Shown here in pieces: positions 35,858 through 44,669 of a DNA stretch of 64,000 nt. Every line of letters starts with the position of its first letter. The stretch's first letter is position 1. Position numbers and translations under genes: made by a program. Source of the DNA: Elioraea rosea (lineage in GTDB: Bacteria > Pseudomonadota > Alphaproteobacteria > Acetobacterales > Acetobacteraceae); assembly GCF_007644105.1 (NCBI RefSeq), contig NZ_VFAC01000014.1, positions 1 to 64,000 of the forward strand, in the 5' to 3' direction. Below the pieces are notes generated by a model. The model did no database searches. It saw only the letters and a program-made list of their open reading frames with translations, and was not told where the DNA came from.

Positions 35858-35989
35858 GCCGATCCTCGCCCTTTCTCCCCGGCTGCCCGCCCAGCCGACG
35901 CCGGCCGCTTTAGCACGCGCCGTGCCGGGGTGACAGAACCGGGCGGTTTGGCTAGCGTCGCGCGCAACAACACGAAGGGGAGCTCTGGG

Positions 35990-36973
35990 ATGTCGAACCG
36001 CATCTTGGCCGGCTGCGCGCTGGCCATTGCCCTTGCCGCCGCGCCTGCGCAAGCCCAGCTTGCCGCAGCGCCCGCCCCCCTCAACCCCCCGGTGAAGCTC
36101 ACCGTCGGTGCCGTGAAGGTGCCGCATGTCGCGCCCTTCTCCCGGGTGGCCGACCTCGCCCGGCCGCTCGGCGTCGAGGTCGAGATGGTGAACTTCGTCC
36201 GCTACGCCGATGTGCGCACCGCGCTCGCCTCAGGCTCGATCGAGGTCGGCTCGATCGGCCCGGCCGACGTTCCCATCGCGGTCAGCCAGAACCTGCGCGG
36301 CATCGTGGGGCTCTTCGGGGTGGGCGTTTCCGCCAAGCACCCGATTGTCCGCAACGGGGTGACGCTGAACAGCTGGGAGGAGCTCTACGGCAAGCGCGTG
36401 GCGATCGCGCCCGGCTCGGCCGTGTGGTTCCAGTTCGCCGCGACCGTGACGGAGGCGAACATCAACTATGGGCGCCTCAACATCGTGAACATCCAGGGCG
36501 GCGGCCAGCCCTTCGTCCAGGCGATGCAGCGCGGCGACATCGACCTCTTCATCGGCTGGGAGCCGTTCGAGAGCATGGCGATCCAGCAGGGCCTCGGCAC
36601 GCGCCAGACCGCGCTCGACTACTCGAAGTCCAAGGCCGTCGGCGCCGAGCTCGGCATGGTCGGCGCGACGCGGGCGGCGATCGAGAACAAGCGCGAGGCG
36701 CTTCGCCGGCTCGTCTATGCCTATCTCCAGGCGCAGGCCGAGATGTCGGCTTCGAAGGAGGCGCTCGGCAACGCCATCGCTGCCTGGACCGGGCTCGACG
36801 CGCAGGTGGCGCGGGCAGTCGCCAATGACATGACGCTCGAGCAGTCGCTCACGCTCGCGCAGATCCAGGCCCAGGCGAAGGAGTTCCATCGCCTCGGCGT
36901 GCTGCAGCGCGACGTCTCTGGCGAGATGGCCCAGTTCTTCGACGAAAGCATCATCATGTCGGTGCGGCGCTGA
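35990..36973 (+). CDS. SsuA/TauA/NrtA-type ABC solute-binding protein
   Basis: A 327-residue periplasmic protein with a Sec signal peptide (LAGCALAIALAAAPAQAQ). The N-terminal domain VKLTVGAVKVPHVAPFSRVADLARPLGVEVEMV and the QGGGQPFVQAMQRGDIDLFIGWEPFESMAI part are as in the sulfonate/taurine/nitrate family. The ligand, such as an aliphatic sulfonate or a heterocyclic compound, is not determined. It begins a four-gene operon with permease, ATPase and a HAD hydrolase. Confidence 0.88.
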   Translation: MSNRILAGCALAIALAAAPAQAQLAAAPAPLNPPVKLTVGAVKVPHVAPFSRVADLARPLGVEVEMVNFVRYADVRTALASGSIEVGSIGPADVPIAVSQNLRGIVGLFGVGVSAKHPIVRNGVTLNSWEELYGKRVAIAPGSAVWFQFAATVTEANINYGRLNIVNIQGGGQPFVQAMQRGDIDLFIGWEPFESMAIQQGLGTRQTALDYSKSKAVGAELGMVGATRAAIENKREALRRLVYAYLQAQAEMSASKEALGNAIAAWTGLDAQVARAVANDMTLEQSLTLAQIQAQAKEFHRLGVLQRDVSGEMAQFFDESIIMSVRR

Positions 36974-36980
36974 GCCGCTG

Positions 36981-37790
36981 ATGGCAGCGATCGCGCGCTC
37001 TTCCTCGCCTTCGCCCCTTCTCGGCCTTGCACTCCCCGCCGCGCTCGTCGCGGTGTGGGAGGTGCTCGGCCGCGCAGGGGTGGTTCCCCAGGGGATCCTG
37101 CCGGCGCCTAGCCTCGTCGCCGCCACCTGGTGGGACTGGGCCGTCGGGCCTTCCGGCATGGGGCTGAACCCCTATCTCGGCACCTGGTTCGAGACGGTGC
37201 TGTTCAGCGCGCGGCGCGTCTTCACAGGCTTCGCAGCGGCGATCGCCCTCGGCGTTCCGCTCGGCATCATGATCGGGTGGAACCGCCTCGTCGCCGGCGC
37301 GTTCGATCCGCTCATCCAGTCGCTCCGGCCCATCCCGATCACCGCCTGGCTGCCGTTCTCCATCGCGGTGTTCGGCATCCGCGATGCCGGGGCGGTGTTT
37401 TTGATCGGCCTCGGCGCCTTCTTCCCGATCGTCGTCAACACCACGGCCGGGGCGCGCGACACGCCGCGCAACCTGATTCGCGCCGCACGGATGATGGGGG
37501 CGTCGGAACGTCAGCTGCTGCTCCGCGTCGTGCTTCCCAACGCGCTTCCCGCGATCTTCACCGGCATGCGGCTGGGCCTGGGCATCGCCTGGACGGCCGT
37601 GATCGTGGCGGAGATCGTCGCGGTGAAGTCGGGCCTCGGCTACGTGCTGTGGGATGCCTACTACGTCGGACGGATGGACGTGGTGATCGCCGACATGGTC
37701 TCGATCGGCATCGCCGGCTTCCTGTCCGACCGCATCCTCGTCGCGATCGGCCATCGCGTGCTGCATTGGAAACAGTTCGGGGCGCGCTGA
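36981..37790 (+). CDS. SsuC-type ABC permease
   Basis: A 269-residue inner-membrane protein with about six spans. The EAA-type loop is NLIRAARMMGASERQLLLRVVLPNALPAIFTGMRLGLGIAW, which matches SsuC/TauC permeases. The region RPIPITAWLPFSIAVFGI is also conserved. It starts seven bases after the binding-protein gene and ends one base before the ATPase gene. Confidence 0.93.
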   Translation: MAAIARSSSPSPLLGLALPAALVAVWEVLGRAGVVPQGILPAPSLVAATWWDWAVGPSGMGLNPYLGTWFETVLFSARRVFTGFAAAIALGVPLGIMIGWNRLVAGAFDPLIQSLRPIPITAWLPFSIAVFGIRDAGAVFLIGLGAFFPIVVNTTAGARDTPRNLIRAARMMGASERQLLLRVVLPNALPAIFTGMRLGLGIAWTAVIVAEIVAVKSGLGYVLWDAYYVGRMDVVIADMVSIGIAGFLSDRILVAIGHRVLHWKQFGAR

Positions 37791-37791
37791 G

Positions 37792-38598
37792 ATGGCGGCG
37801 GTCGACATCGCGGGTGTGCGGAAGGTCTTCGGCGGAAGGGCAGGGGAGGTCGAGGCGCTCGCCGCCATCGACATGGCGCTCGTGGAAGGCGAGTTCGCCT
37901 GCATCCTCGGCCCGTCGGGCTGCGGCAAGTCGACGCTTCTCAACATCATCGCCGGCTTCGAGGGGCTGACCGCAGGCGAGGCGCGGGTGTTCGGCGAGGG
38001 CGTTGCGAGGCCCGGGCCCGACCGCGCGGTGGTATTCCAGGAGGCGAGCCTCTTCCCCTGGCTCACCGTGTGGGACAACGTGACCTTCGGTCCCCGCATG
38101 CTCGGCCGGCCGAAGGAGGAAACCGACGCGCTCGCGCGCAAGTATCTCGGCCTCGTCGGCCTTGCCGGCTTCGAAAACCACCTGCCCGACCAGCTATCGG
38201 GCGGCATGAAGCAGCGCGTCGGCATTGCCCGCTGCCTGATCCTCTCCCCCCGCGTGTTCCTGATGGACGAGCCATTCGGCGCGCTCGATGCCCAGACGCG
38301 GATGCAGATGCAGGAGTTACTCCTGCATGTGTGGGACGAGACGCGCGGCACCGTGCTCTTCATCACCCACGACATCGACGAGGCGATCTTCCTCGCCGAC
38401 ACAGTCTATGTGATGACGGCGCGGCCGGGGCGCATCCGCTCGCGCATCCCGATCGACCTTCCCCGCCCGCGCACCATCGAGGTTCTGACCGACCCGCGCT
38501 TCAACGCGCTGCGCGCAGACATCCTGCACCAGATCCGCGAGGAGGCCTCGAAGGCGACGCGCGAGTTCGAGGAAGCGGAGAGGAGCGCGCGGCGATGA
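37792..38598 (+). CDS. SsuB-type ABC ATPase
   Basis: A 268-residue ATPase with Walker A GPSGCGKST, Q-loop in AVVFQEASLFPWLTVWDNV, signature LSGGMKQR and Walker B VFLMDEPFGALD. The C-terminal HDIDEAIFLADTVYVM switch region is typical of SsuB/TauB proteins. Its stop overlaps the next start (ATGA, 38595-38598), so the HAD hydrolase is translationally coupled to the transporter. Confidence 0.94.
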   Translation: MAAVDIAGVRKVFGGRAGEVEALAAIDMALVEGEFACILGPSGCGKSTLLNIIAGFEGLTAGEARVFGEGVARPGPDRAVVFQEASLFPWLTVWDNVTFGPRMLGRPKEETDALARKYLGLVGLAGFENHLPDQLSGGMKQRVGIARCLILSPRVFLMDEPFGALDAQTRMQMQELLLHVWDETRGTVLFITHDIDEAIFLADTVYVMTARPGRIRSRIPIDLPRPRTIEVLTDPRFNALRADILHQIREEASKATREFEEAERSARR

Positions 38599-39317
38599 AC
38601 GAGGCCGGCGTCGCGCCGGTGAAGGCGCTCGTGTTCGACGTGTTCGGCACGGTGGTCGACTGGCGCGGCTCGGTCGCGCGCGAGGTCTCTCTTGCGGCGC
38701 GCCGCCTCGGCGTGGAGACGGACGGCTTCGCGCTCGCCGATGCCTGGCGCGGCGAATACGCGCCCTCGATGCAGCGCGTCGCGCGCGGCGAGCTTCCCTG
38801 GACGGTGATCGACGACCTGCACCGCGCAGCGCTCGACCGACTTCTGCCCCGCTTCGGCCTCGGCGCAATGGACGAGGCCGCCCGTGCCGACCTGACGCTC
38901 GCCTGGCACCGGCTAGACCCCTGGCCGGACAGCGTCGCCGGACTGGCACGGCTGAAGCGGCGCTTCGTCATCGGCACCCTCTCGAACGGCAATGTGGCAC
39001 TTCTCGTGAACATGGCCCGCCATGCCGGCCTGCCGTGGGACGTGATCTTCTCCGCAGAGACCTTCCGCGCCTACAAGCCCGACCCGCGCACCTATGACGG
39101 GGCCGCGGCGATGCTGAGGCTCGAGCCGGCGGAGGTGATGCTGGTCGCGGCCCACAACAACGACCTCGCCGCCGCGCAGGCGCGCGGGCTCGCCACCGGC
39201 TTCGTCGCGAGGCCGACCGAGTACGGTCCGGAGCAGGCCAGGGACCTGCATCCCGAGGGGGATTGGGACGTGGTCGCGCCGGATTTCTTGCGGCTGGCGG
39301 ACGCTCTCGGCGCCTGA
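38595..39317 (+). CDS. Haloacid dehalogenase type II (L-2-haloacid dehalogenase-like)
   Basis: A 240-residue HAD-superfamily hydrolase. Motif I is LVFDVFGTVVDW (nucleophile is the first Asp), motif II is GTLSNGN, motif III has the Lys in RAYKPDPRTY, and motif IV is AAHNNDLAAAQARG. The GTVVDWR opening and AHNNDL are typical of type II haloacid dehalogenases, which remove halogen from 2-haloalkanoates, though many family members act on other substrates. Translational coupling to an importer suggests that the imported compound is its substrate. Confidence 0.85.
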   Translation: MNEAGVAPVKALVFDVFGTVVDWRGSVAREVSLAARRLGVETDGFALADAWRGEYAPSMQRVARGELPWTVIDDLHRAALDRLLPRFGLGAMDEAARADLTLAWHRLDPWPDSVAGLARLKRRFVIGTLSNGNVALLVNMARHAGLPWDVIFSAETFRAYKPDPRTYDGAAAMLRLEPAEVMLVAAHNNDLAAAQARGLATGFVARPTEYGPEQARDLHPEGDWDVVAPDFLRLADALGA

Positions 39318-39323
39318 GGCCAC

Positions 39324-39707
39324 TCAGCGACCAGGCAGGGCAACGCGCATCGTCCTGCCGCCATAGCCGTATCGTCGGTCACGGGCCTCCACGATCACGC
39401 TGCGGACGGCAGCCGGAATCGAGACCCCATACAGATCCCGGGTGAAGGGTTGCTCATCGGCGTGATCGTGGAAAAGCGTACGTTCCCCGAAAGCGGTGCC
39501 CGCTTCGTCCCTCACCCGGAAGCCATCGGCATAGCGCTCCGCGGTGTCGTACGGTGAGGAGATCGTCACGTCGAAATCGTACCGTCCGTCGCCTGACCGG
39601 CGAACCGAGACGCCCACGACATCAGGGAAGCGCTGCTCGGCCCGCGCCGCGGCAGGAATGAGCAGCATGCCCGTGAGAAAGGTGCGGCGAGGCGGAGGAG
39701 CCGCCAT
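39324..39707 (-). CDS. Small exported hypothetical protein
   Basis: A 127-residue protein with an Arg-containing signal peptide (APPPRRTFLTGMLLIPAAARA). The mature part (FPDVVGVSVRRSGDGRYDFDVTISSPYD, then FHDHADEQPFTRDLYG) looks like a small beta-sandwich of the kind that binds metals or partners, but I do not recognise the family. AGGAGA four bases before ATG 39707 sets the start. It follows the phosphonate importer genes on the same strand by 78 bases and may be transcribed with them. Confidence 0.65.
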   Translation of the reverse strand: MAAPPPRRTFLTGMLLIPAAARAEQRFPDVVGVSVRRSGDGRYDFDVTISSPYDTAERYADGFRVRDEAGTAFGERTLFHDHADEQPFTRDLYGVSIPAAVRSVIVEARDRRYGYGGRTMRVALPGR

Positions 39708-39785
39708 AAAAATCTCCTGGAATTTGCCGGTCGCAGGGTCGGCGATACTGCTCGAACCGGGCAAGGCAAGATGCCGTCAGGCGAA

Positions 39786-40604
39786 TCAAATCACCGCGTG
39801 GCGAACGCGCGCAGACAGCCACTCGCTCACCACCACGGTGACGAGGATCAGCGCGAAGATCACCGTCACCTGCGGCCAGGCGAGGACGTTGATCGAGGCC
39901 TGGAGCTGCATGCCGATGCCGCCCGCACCGACGAGGCCGAGCACCGTCGCCTCGCGGATGTTGATGTCCCAGCGGAACACCGCGATGCCTGCGAAGGCGG
40001 GCATGATCTGCGGCACGATGCCCCAGGCAAGCACCTGCGCGCGGCCTGCCCCGGTTGCCGTGACGGCTTCCACCTGGGTGCGGTCGATCTCCTCGATCGC
40101 CTCGTAGAGCAGCTTGCCGATGAAGCCGATCGAGCGCAGCGCGATGGAGAGGATGCCCGCGAGCGTCCCCGGCCCGAACACGACGACCAGAAGCAGCGCC
40201 CAGATCAGCGAGTTGATCGAGCGCGAGGCGACGATGACGAAGATCGCGATGGGGCGCACGAGGAGCGCGCTCGGCGTCGTGTTGTGCGCGGCGAGGAACG
40301 CCACCGGCACGCCGAGCAGGATGGCGAGCCCCGTGCCGAGGGTCGCCATGTTGATCGTGTCCCACATCGGCTTCCAGAGCTGGTCGAGATAGCTCCAGCG
40401 CGGCGGGAACATCCGCCCGATCAGGTCGGCCCCCTGAGTCGGCGCGTCCCACACGAAGGCCCAGATCGTCGCCTGCGAGATGATCTCGAAGGAGGCGACG
40501 ACGATGGCGACGCCGGCGAGCCAGGCGGCCCAGACGGCGAGGTCGCCCGACGTGGTCCGCCGCATCCAGGCCTTCTGGCCCGACGAGGTGCTGGCGACGG
40601 GCAT
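39786..40604 (-). CDS. phnE: Phosphonate/phosphite-type ABC permease (PhnE family), second copy
   Basis: A 272-residue membrane protein with about six spans. The EAA loop IEEIDRTQVEAVTATGAGRAQVLAWGIVPQIMPAFAGIAVFRWDINIREATVLGLVGAGGIG is diagnostic of PhnE. Its ATG overlaps the stop of the first phnE (TGATG at 40606-40602). Two different PhnE proteins per transporter, forming a heterodimer, are common in alphaproteobacteria. Confidence 0.92.
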   Translation of the reverse strand: MPVASTSSGQKAWMRRTTSGDLAVWAAWLAGVAIVVASFEIISQATIWAFVWDAPTQGADLIGRMFPPRWSYLDQLWKPMWDTINMATLGTGLAILLGVPVAFLAAHNTTPSALLVRPIAIFVIVASRSINSLIWALLLVVVFGPGTLAGILSIALRSIGFIGKLLYEAIEEIDRTQVEAVTATGAGRAQVLAWGIVPQIMPAFAGIAVFRWDINIREATVLGLVGAGGIGMQLQASINVLAWPQVTVIFALILVTVVVSEWLSARVRHAVI

Positions 40605-41419
40605 CACTGCACCTTCCGGCGGATCCAGGACGAGGCGTATTCGCAGCCCATCACGATGACGATGATGATCAGCATGATGGCGGCGGCCGTATCGAACTCG
40701 TACCGCTCGAAGGCATTGTTCAACGTGTCGCCGATGCCGCCCGCGCCGACGAGGCCGAGCACGGCGCTCTCGCGGAAGTTGATGTCGAGCCGGTAGGCCG
40801 AGAGGCCGATGAAGCGGGGCAGCACCTGCGGCTGGATGCCCCAGGCGAGGAGCTGGAACCACGAGGCGCCGGTCGCGCGCACGGCCTCGGCCTGGGACGT
40901 CTCGATCTCCTCGATGTCCTCGGCGAGCAGTTTCGCCATGAAGCCGATCGTCGCGAAGGAGAGGGTGAGCATGCCGGCAAGCGGGCCGAACCCCACCATC
41001 GCGACGAAGACGATGGCGATGATGATCTCCTGGAAGGTCCGGCTCAGCGCGATCACGGCGCGGCAGAGGAGATAGATGGGAAGCGGGGCGAGGTTCCGCG
41101 CCGCACCGAGCGCGACGGGCACGGCGAGGATGATGCCGATCGCCGTCGAGACGACCGTCATGGTGATGCTCTCCAGCAGCCCCTCGGCGATCTCCTGGCG
41201 CTTGGTGATGAAGTCGGGCGGGAAGAACCCCGCGATGAAGCGCGCACCCCGCTCGAAGCCCTCCGCGGCGCGGGCCCAGTTGATCTCGAGCGTGCCGAAG
41301 GCGAGAGCCGCGTAGAGGATCGCGCCGAGATAGACGAGGTAGCGCGTCCAGGCGTTGTCGATCAGCGGCTTCGGCCGCCAGCGCCGCATCGGAGCGCCGG
41401 GGAGGGCGACGGCATCCAT
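40604..41419 (-). CDS. phnE: Phosphonate/phosphite-type ABC permease (PhnE family), first copy
   Basis: A 271-residue membrane protein with about six spans and the PhnE loop IEEIETSQAEAVRATGASWFQLLAWGIQPQVLPRFIGLSAYRLDINFRESAVLGLVGAGGIG. It is a diverged paralogue of the next gene (about half of the loop residues identical). It starts two bases after the PhnC stop. Confidence 0.92.
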   Translation of the reverse strand: MDAVALPGAPMRRWRPKPLIDNAWTRYLVYLGAILYAALAFGTLEINWARAAEGFERGARFIAGFFPPDFITKRQEIAEGLLESITMTVVSTAIGIILAVPVALGAARNLAPLPIYLLCRAVIALSRTFQEIIIAIVFVAMVGFGPLAGMLTLSFATIGFMAKLLAEDIEEIETSQAEAVRATGASWFQLLAWGIQPQVLPRFIGLSAYRLDINFRESAVLGLVGAGGIGDTLNNAFERYEFDTAAAIMLIIIVIVMGCEYASSWIRRKVQ

Positions 41420-41421
41420 GC

Positions 41422-42216
41422 TCAGCCGGCGAGCTCCGTCTCTGCGTCGTCCTCGACCGCGGCGATGGTCTTGGACCAGTCCTCCTCGCCGTAGATCGTC
41501 GTCAGCACCGAGGGCGTGAGTCCGTCGGCCGGCCCGTCATAGACGATGCGCCCGCCCTGCAGCCCGACGATCCGCTGGGCAAAGGATTGCGCGAGCGCGA
41601 CGTCATGGATGTTGATGATCGCGGCAAGCCCCCGCTCAGCGCAGAGCTCGACGATCAGCCGCATGATCTGCCGGCTCGTCTTGGGGTCGAGGCTCGCGGT
41701 CGGCTCGTCGACGAGGAGCAGTTCCGGGTTCTGCATCAGCGCGCGCACGATGCCGACGCGCTGCCTCTGCCCGCCCGAGAGTGCATCGGCACGCTTGTCG
41801 ACCATGTGGTCGAGCCCGACGCGCTCGAGCAGCCGGAACGCCTCGGTGACGTCCTTCTGCGGGAACCGGCGGAACCAGCTCGTCCAGAACCCGACATAGC
41901 CGAGCCGGCCGGACAGCACGTTCTCCATCACCGAAAGGCGTTCGACGAGTGCGTATTCCTGGAAGATCATTCCCATCCGCCGGCGCGCGCGGCGAAGTGC
42001 GGCGGGGCCGAGGGCGGTGATGTCGTCGCCGTTCAGCACGACCCGTCCCGCCGTCGGCTCCACGAGGCGGTTGACGCAGCGGATCAGGGTCGACTTGCCC
42101 GCGCCGGAGGGGCCGATCAGCGCCATTACCTGGCCGTCGGGCACGGTGAGCGACACGTCGGTCAGCGCGAGGTCGCCCGTGGCGTAGCGTTTGGTGAGGC
42201 CTGAGATCTCGAGCAT
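41422..42216 (-). CDS. phnC: Phosphonate/phosphite-type ABC ATPase
   Basis: A 264-residue ATPase with Walker [10 protein letters not shown], the PhnC-type region [26 protein letters not shown], signature LSGGQRQR and Walker [13 protein letters not shown], then [16 protein letters not shown]. The GRLGY segment is specific to PhnC proteins. ATG 42216 gives the family start [11 protein letters not shown]; a TTG two codons upstream is not needed. Confidence 0.94.
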   Translation of the reverse strand: MLEISGLTKRYATGDLALTDVSLTVPDGQVMALIGPSGAGKSTLIRCVNRLVEPTAGRVVLNGDDITALGPAALRRARRRMGMIFQEYALVERLSVMENVLSGRLGYVGFWTSWFRRFPQKDVTEAFRLLERVGLDHMVDKRADALSGGQRQRVGIVRALMQNPELLLVDEPTASLDPKTSRQIMRLIVELCAERGLAAIINIHDVALAQSFAQRIVGLQGGRIVYDGPADGLTPSVLTTIYGEEDWSKTIAAVEDDAETELAG

Positions 42217-42255
42217 CGCCAAGGGGGCGGCGCTGGCGCCGCCCCCGTTCCCTGG

Positions 42256-43236
42256 TCAGCGGCAGGCGTAGGAGACGTTCATCGCCGCGTCGATGTCGCG
42301 CACCACCTTCCAGTGCTCCTGGTAGGTGATCGGCATGAACTTCTCCTGCGGCGGCTCGCTCTTCTCGAACTCGGCAAGCAGCGCGCTGCCTTCCCAGGGG
42401 AAGCTGAAGAACGCCTCGCGGATCTTCGCGGCGAGCTCGGGGCGGAGATTGTAGGCATGGCCGTAGCCGGTCGTCGGGAACGGATCGCTCTTGTAGATCG
42501 AGCGGATCTTCGAGCCGTCGACCGCGTTGCGCGCGACCATCCGCGTCATCACCGAGTTGGCGATCGCTGCGGCATCGTAGTCGCGGTTCGCCACGCCGAT
42601 GATCGAGTTGTCGTGCCGCCCGGAGAAGGCCGGCTTGAAGTCGCGATCGGCGACCAGCCCGTAGGTCTGCTGCAGCAGCGCCGAGGGCGCCTTGAAGCCG
42701 GAGTTGGAGGTCTGCGACGTGAAGGCGACCGTCCGCCCGCGCAGGTCCTCCATGCGCTGGATCGGCCCGTCGGCCTGGACGATGAACTCCATGTTGTAGC
42801 CGAACTCGTTGGCGCGCGAGGCCATCATCGCGAAGGGAACGAAGCCGGCGCAGTTCACGGCGAGCGGATTGGAGCCGGTGTTGAAGCCGGTGATGTGCAG
42901 CCGGCCCGCGCGCATCGCCTCGATCTGCGCGGCGTTCGACTGCACCGAGAAGAACTGCACGCGCTTGCCGGTGACCTTCGCGAGATGGTCCATGAACCCC
43001 TGCCAGACGGAGCGGTACACGGCGGGGTCCTCGACGGGGGTGTAGGCGAAGATCAGGGTCGCGGGATCGATGAGCTGGCGTTCATCGGTCGGCGTGTCGG
43101 CGACGAGATCGCCATCGCGGTCGCAGAAGCGGGAATCGAGCGCGCCCCTCGGGCACTGTTCCTGCGCCGCAGCGGGGGCGGCAGCGAAGCCGCCGGCAAG
43201 GATGCCGATTGCGGCAAGCGTGGCGATTGGCTTCAT
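42256..43236 (-). CDS. phnD: Phosphonate/phosphite-type solute-binding protein (PhnD family)
   Basis: A 326-residue periplasmic protein with a Sec signal (MKPIATLAAIGILAGGFAAA, cleavage near AAA-QE). The PhnD region FAYTPVEDPAVYRSVWQGFMDHLAKVTGKRVQFFSVQS and AFTSQTSNSGFKAPSALLQ match. The insert FCDRDGDLVADTPTDERQLIDP, with an Asp-rich DxDGD pattern, separates this subgroup from E. coli PhnD. No C-P lyase genes are nearby, so phosphite, phosphate or a simple phosphonate ester are all possible ligands. It is the first gene of a Pho-controlled operon. Confidence 0.9.
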   Translation of the reverse strand: MKPIATLAAIGILAGGFAAAPAAAQEQCPRGALDSRFCDRDGDLVADTPTDERQLIDPATLIFAYTPVEDPAVYRSVWQGFMDHLAKVTGKRVQFFSVQSNAAQIEAMRAGRLHITGFNTGSNPLAVNCAGFVPFAMMASRANEFGYNMEFIVQADGPIQRMEDLRGRTVAFTSQTSNSGFKAPSALLQQTYGLVADRDFKPAFSGRHDNSIIGVANRDYDAAAIANSVMTRMVARNAVDGSKIRSIYKSDPFPTTGYGHAYNLRPELAAKIREAFFSFPWEGSALLAEFEKSEPPQEKFMPITYQEHWKVVRDIDAAMNVSYACR

Positions 43237-43331
43237 CGAGTGGTCTCCCTGGTTCCCGGCCTTGTCTGCGAGGCCCTCCATCGGCGGGCTTTCGCTGCGG
43301 CGCACATAAGTGCCTCGGGTTATCCGGACAA

Positions 43332-43349
43332 ATGACAGAACAATGACAT
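43332..43349 (-). promoter_or_regulatory. PHO box (PhoB-binding site) before phnD
   Basis: The minus strand reads ATGTCATTGTTCTGTCAT: two direct repeats of the CTGTCAT half-site spaced by four bases, the exact architecture of a PHO box (13 of 14 half-site positions match). It lies about 96 bases before the phnD ATG. A -10-like GATAAC is at 43324-43319, seven bases beyond the box. This predicts induction of the importer by PhoB under phosphate limitation. Confidence 0.82.
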
Positions 43350-43374
43350 GTGCGTCCAGCGCCGCGTCGCAGGT

Positions 43375-43728
43375 TCAGAACAACCTTCCACCGTTCGGAA
43401 CCAGGAAGTCAGGGCGGACGAGCACGACGCCGCCCTCTTCGTCTGGGAAGCCGAGAACGAGGAATTGGCTCTCGAACCCGGCGATGCGCTTGGGCGGGAA
43501 GTTCACCACACCCGCCACCTGCCTGCCGATCAGCGCGTCGGGCTTGTAATGAACGGTGAGCTGCGCAGAGGTCTGCTTCGTGCCGATGCCGGGGCCGAAA
43601 TCGACCCAGAGCTTGATCGATGGCTTGCGGGCCTCTGGGAAGGCTTGCGCATCCACGACGGTGCCCACGCGGATCTCCACGCGGGCGAAATCGTCCCATC
43701 CGATCTGCTGCGGTCTCGTCTCGTCCAT
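43375..43728 (-). CDS. csaA: CsaA-type tRNA-binding (EMAP/OB-fold) protein
   Basis: A 117-residue single-domain protein. The pattern WDDFARVEIRVGTVVDAQAFPEARKPSIKLWVDFGPGIGTKQTSAQLTVHY is that of CsaA, which binds tRNA and acts as an export chaperone in Bacillus. The NFPPKRIAGFESQFLVLGF end is also conserved. ATG 43728 fits the family. It is divergent from the SDR operon and about 138 bases upstream of the phnD start, but outside the PHO-controlled unit. Confidence 0.9.
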   Translation of the reverse strand: MDETRPQQIGWDDFARVEIRVGTVVDAQAFPEARKPSIKLWVDFGPGIGTKQTSAQLTVHYKPDALIGRQVAGVVNFPPKRIAGFESQFLVLGFPDEEGGVVLVRPDFLVPNGGRLF

Positions 43729-43863
43729 GCCCGGCCCTCCCTCGGCCGCGTGATGATGCCGGGAGGCTCGGGCCCTGTCATGCGTCGTGGCGTCTCTAGC
43801 CAGGCGGGTTGACGCGCGGCGCGAGGCCGGGCGCACTCCCGTCAGAACCGATCGGAGGGATGG

Positions 43864-44622
43864 ATGGGCAGGTTCCCAGGCTTCGGGCTCCAGGGCATGC
43901 GGGCGCTCGTCACCGGCGCGAGCCGCGGCATCGGCCGGGCCGCGGCAGAGGCGATGGCCGAGGCCGGCGCTCATGTGGTGCTCGCTGCCCGGGCGAAGGA
44001 GGACCTCGACGAGGCCGTCGCCGGCATCCGGGCCGGAGGCGGCTCGGCCGAGGCGCTCGTGCTCGACGTCACCGACACCGAGGCCGTGCGAGGGGCCGTC
44101 GCCGCAACCGGGCCGTTCGATGCGCTGTTCAACAATGCCGGCATCAACCGCCCGCTGCCCTTCCTTGAGGTCGACGAGGCGACCTATGACGACCTCTACG
44201 GCGTGAACGTGCGCGCCGCCTTCTTCGTCGCCCAGGCCGTGGCGAAGGGCATGGTCGATGCCGGCCGGGGCGGGGTGATCGTCAACACCTCCTCGCAGAT
44301 GGGGGTCGTCGGCGGGCCGAACCGCGCCGTCTATTGCGGCACCAAGCACGCCGTGGAGGGCATGACCAAGGCGATGGCGGTGGAGCTCGCGCCGCTCGGC
44401 ATCCGCGTCGTCACGGTCGGCCCGACCTTCGTGGAGACCGCTCTTGCCGCCAAGGCCTTCGCCACGCCGGAGGCCCGGGCCGGCATCGTCTCGCGCATCC
44501 CGATGGGCCGGCCGGCCACCGTCGAGGAGGTGGCGCAGACCGTCGTATTCCTCTGTTCGCCTGCCGCCGCGATGGTCACCGGCACGCATCTTCTGGTCGA
44601 TGGCGGCTGGACCGCGCAGTAG
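43864..44622 (+). CDS. Short-chain dehydrogenase/reductase (classical SDR), copy 1
   Basis: A 252-residue Rossmann-fold oxidoreductase. The cofactor motif is VTGASRGIGRAA, followed by NNAGI, catalytic Ser in NTSSQ, Tyr-x-x-x-Lys in AVYCGTKHAVEG, and the IRVVTVGPTFVETAL region. It opens a 12-gene same-strand run. Its nearest relative in the window is the next gene. A sugar-, polyol- or hydroxyacyl-type substrate is possible. Confidence 0.88.
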   Translation: MGRFPGFGLQGMRALVTGASRGIGRAAAEAMAEAGAHVVLAARAKEDLDEAVAGIRAGGGSAEALVLDVTDTEAVRGAVAATGPFDALFNNAGINRPLPFLEVDEATYDDLYGVNVRAAFFVAQAVAKGMVDAGRGGVIVNTSSQMGVVGGPNRAVYCGTKHAVEGMTKAMAVELAPLGIRVVTVGPTFVETALAAKAFATPEARAGIVSRIPMGRPATVEEVAQTVVFLCSPAAAMVTGTHLLVDGGWTAQ

Positions 44623-44669
44623 CCCCGTGGCATCAGCGACACGCTGACCGGAGGAAAGGGGAGAGAGGC

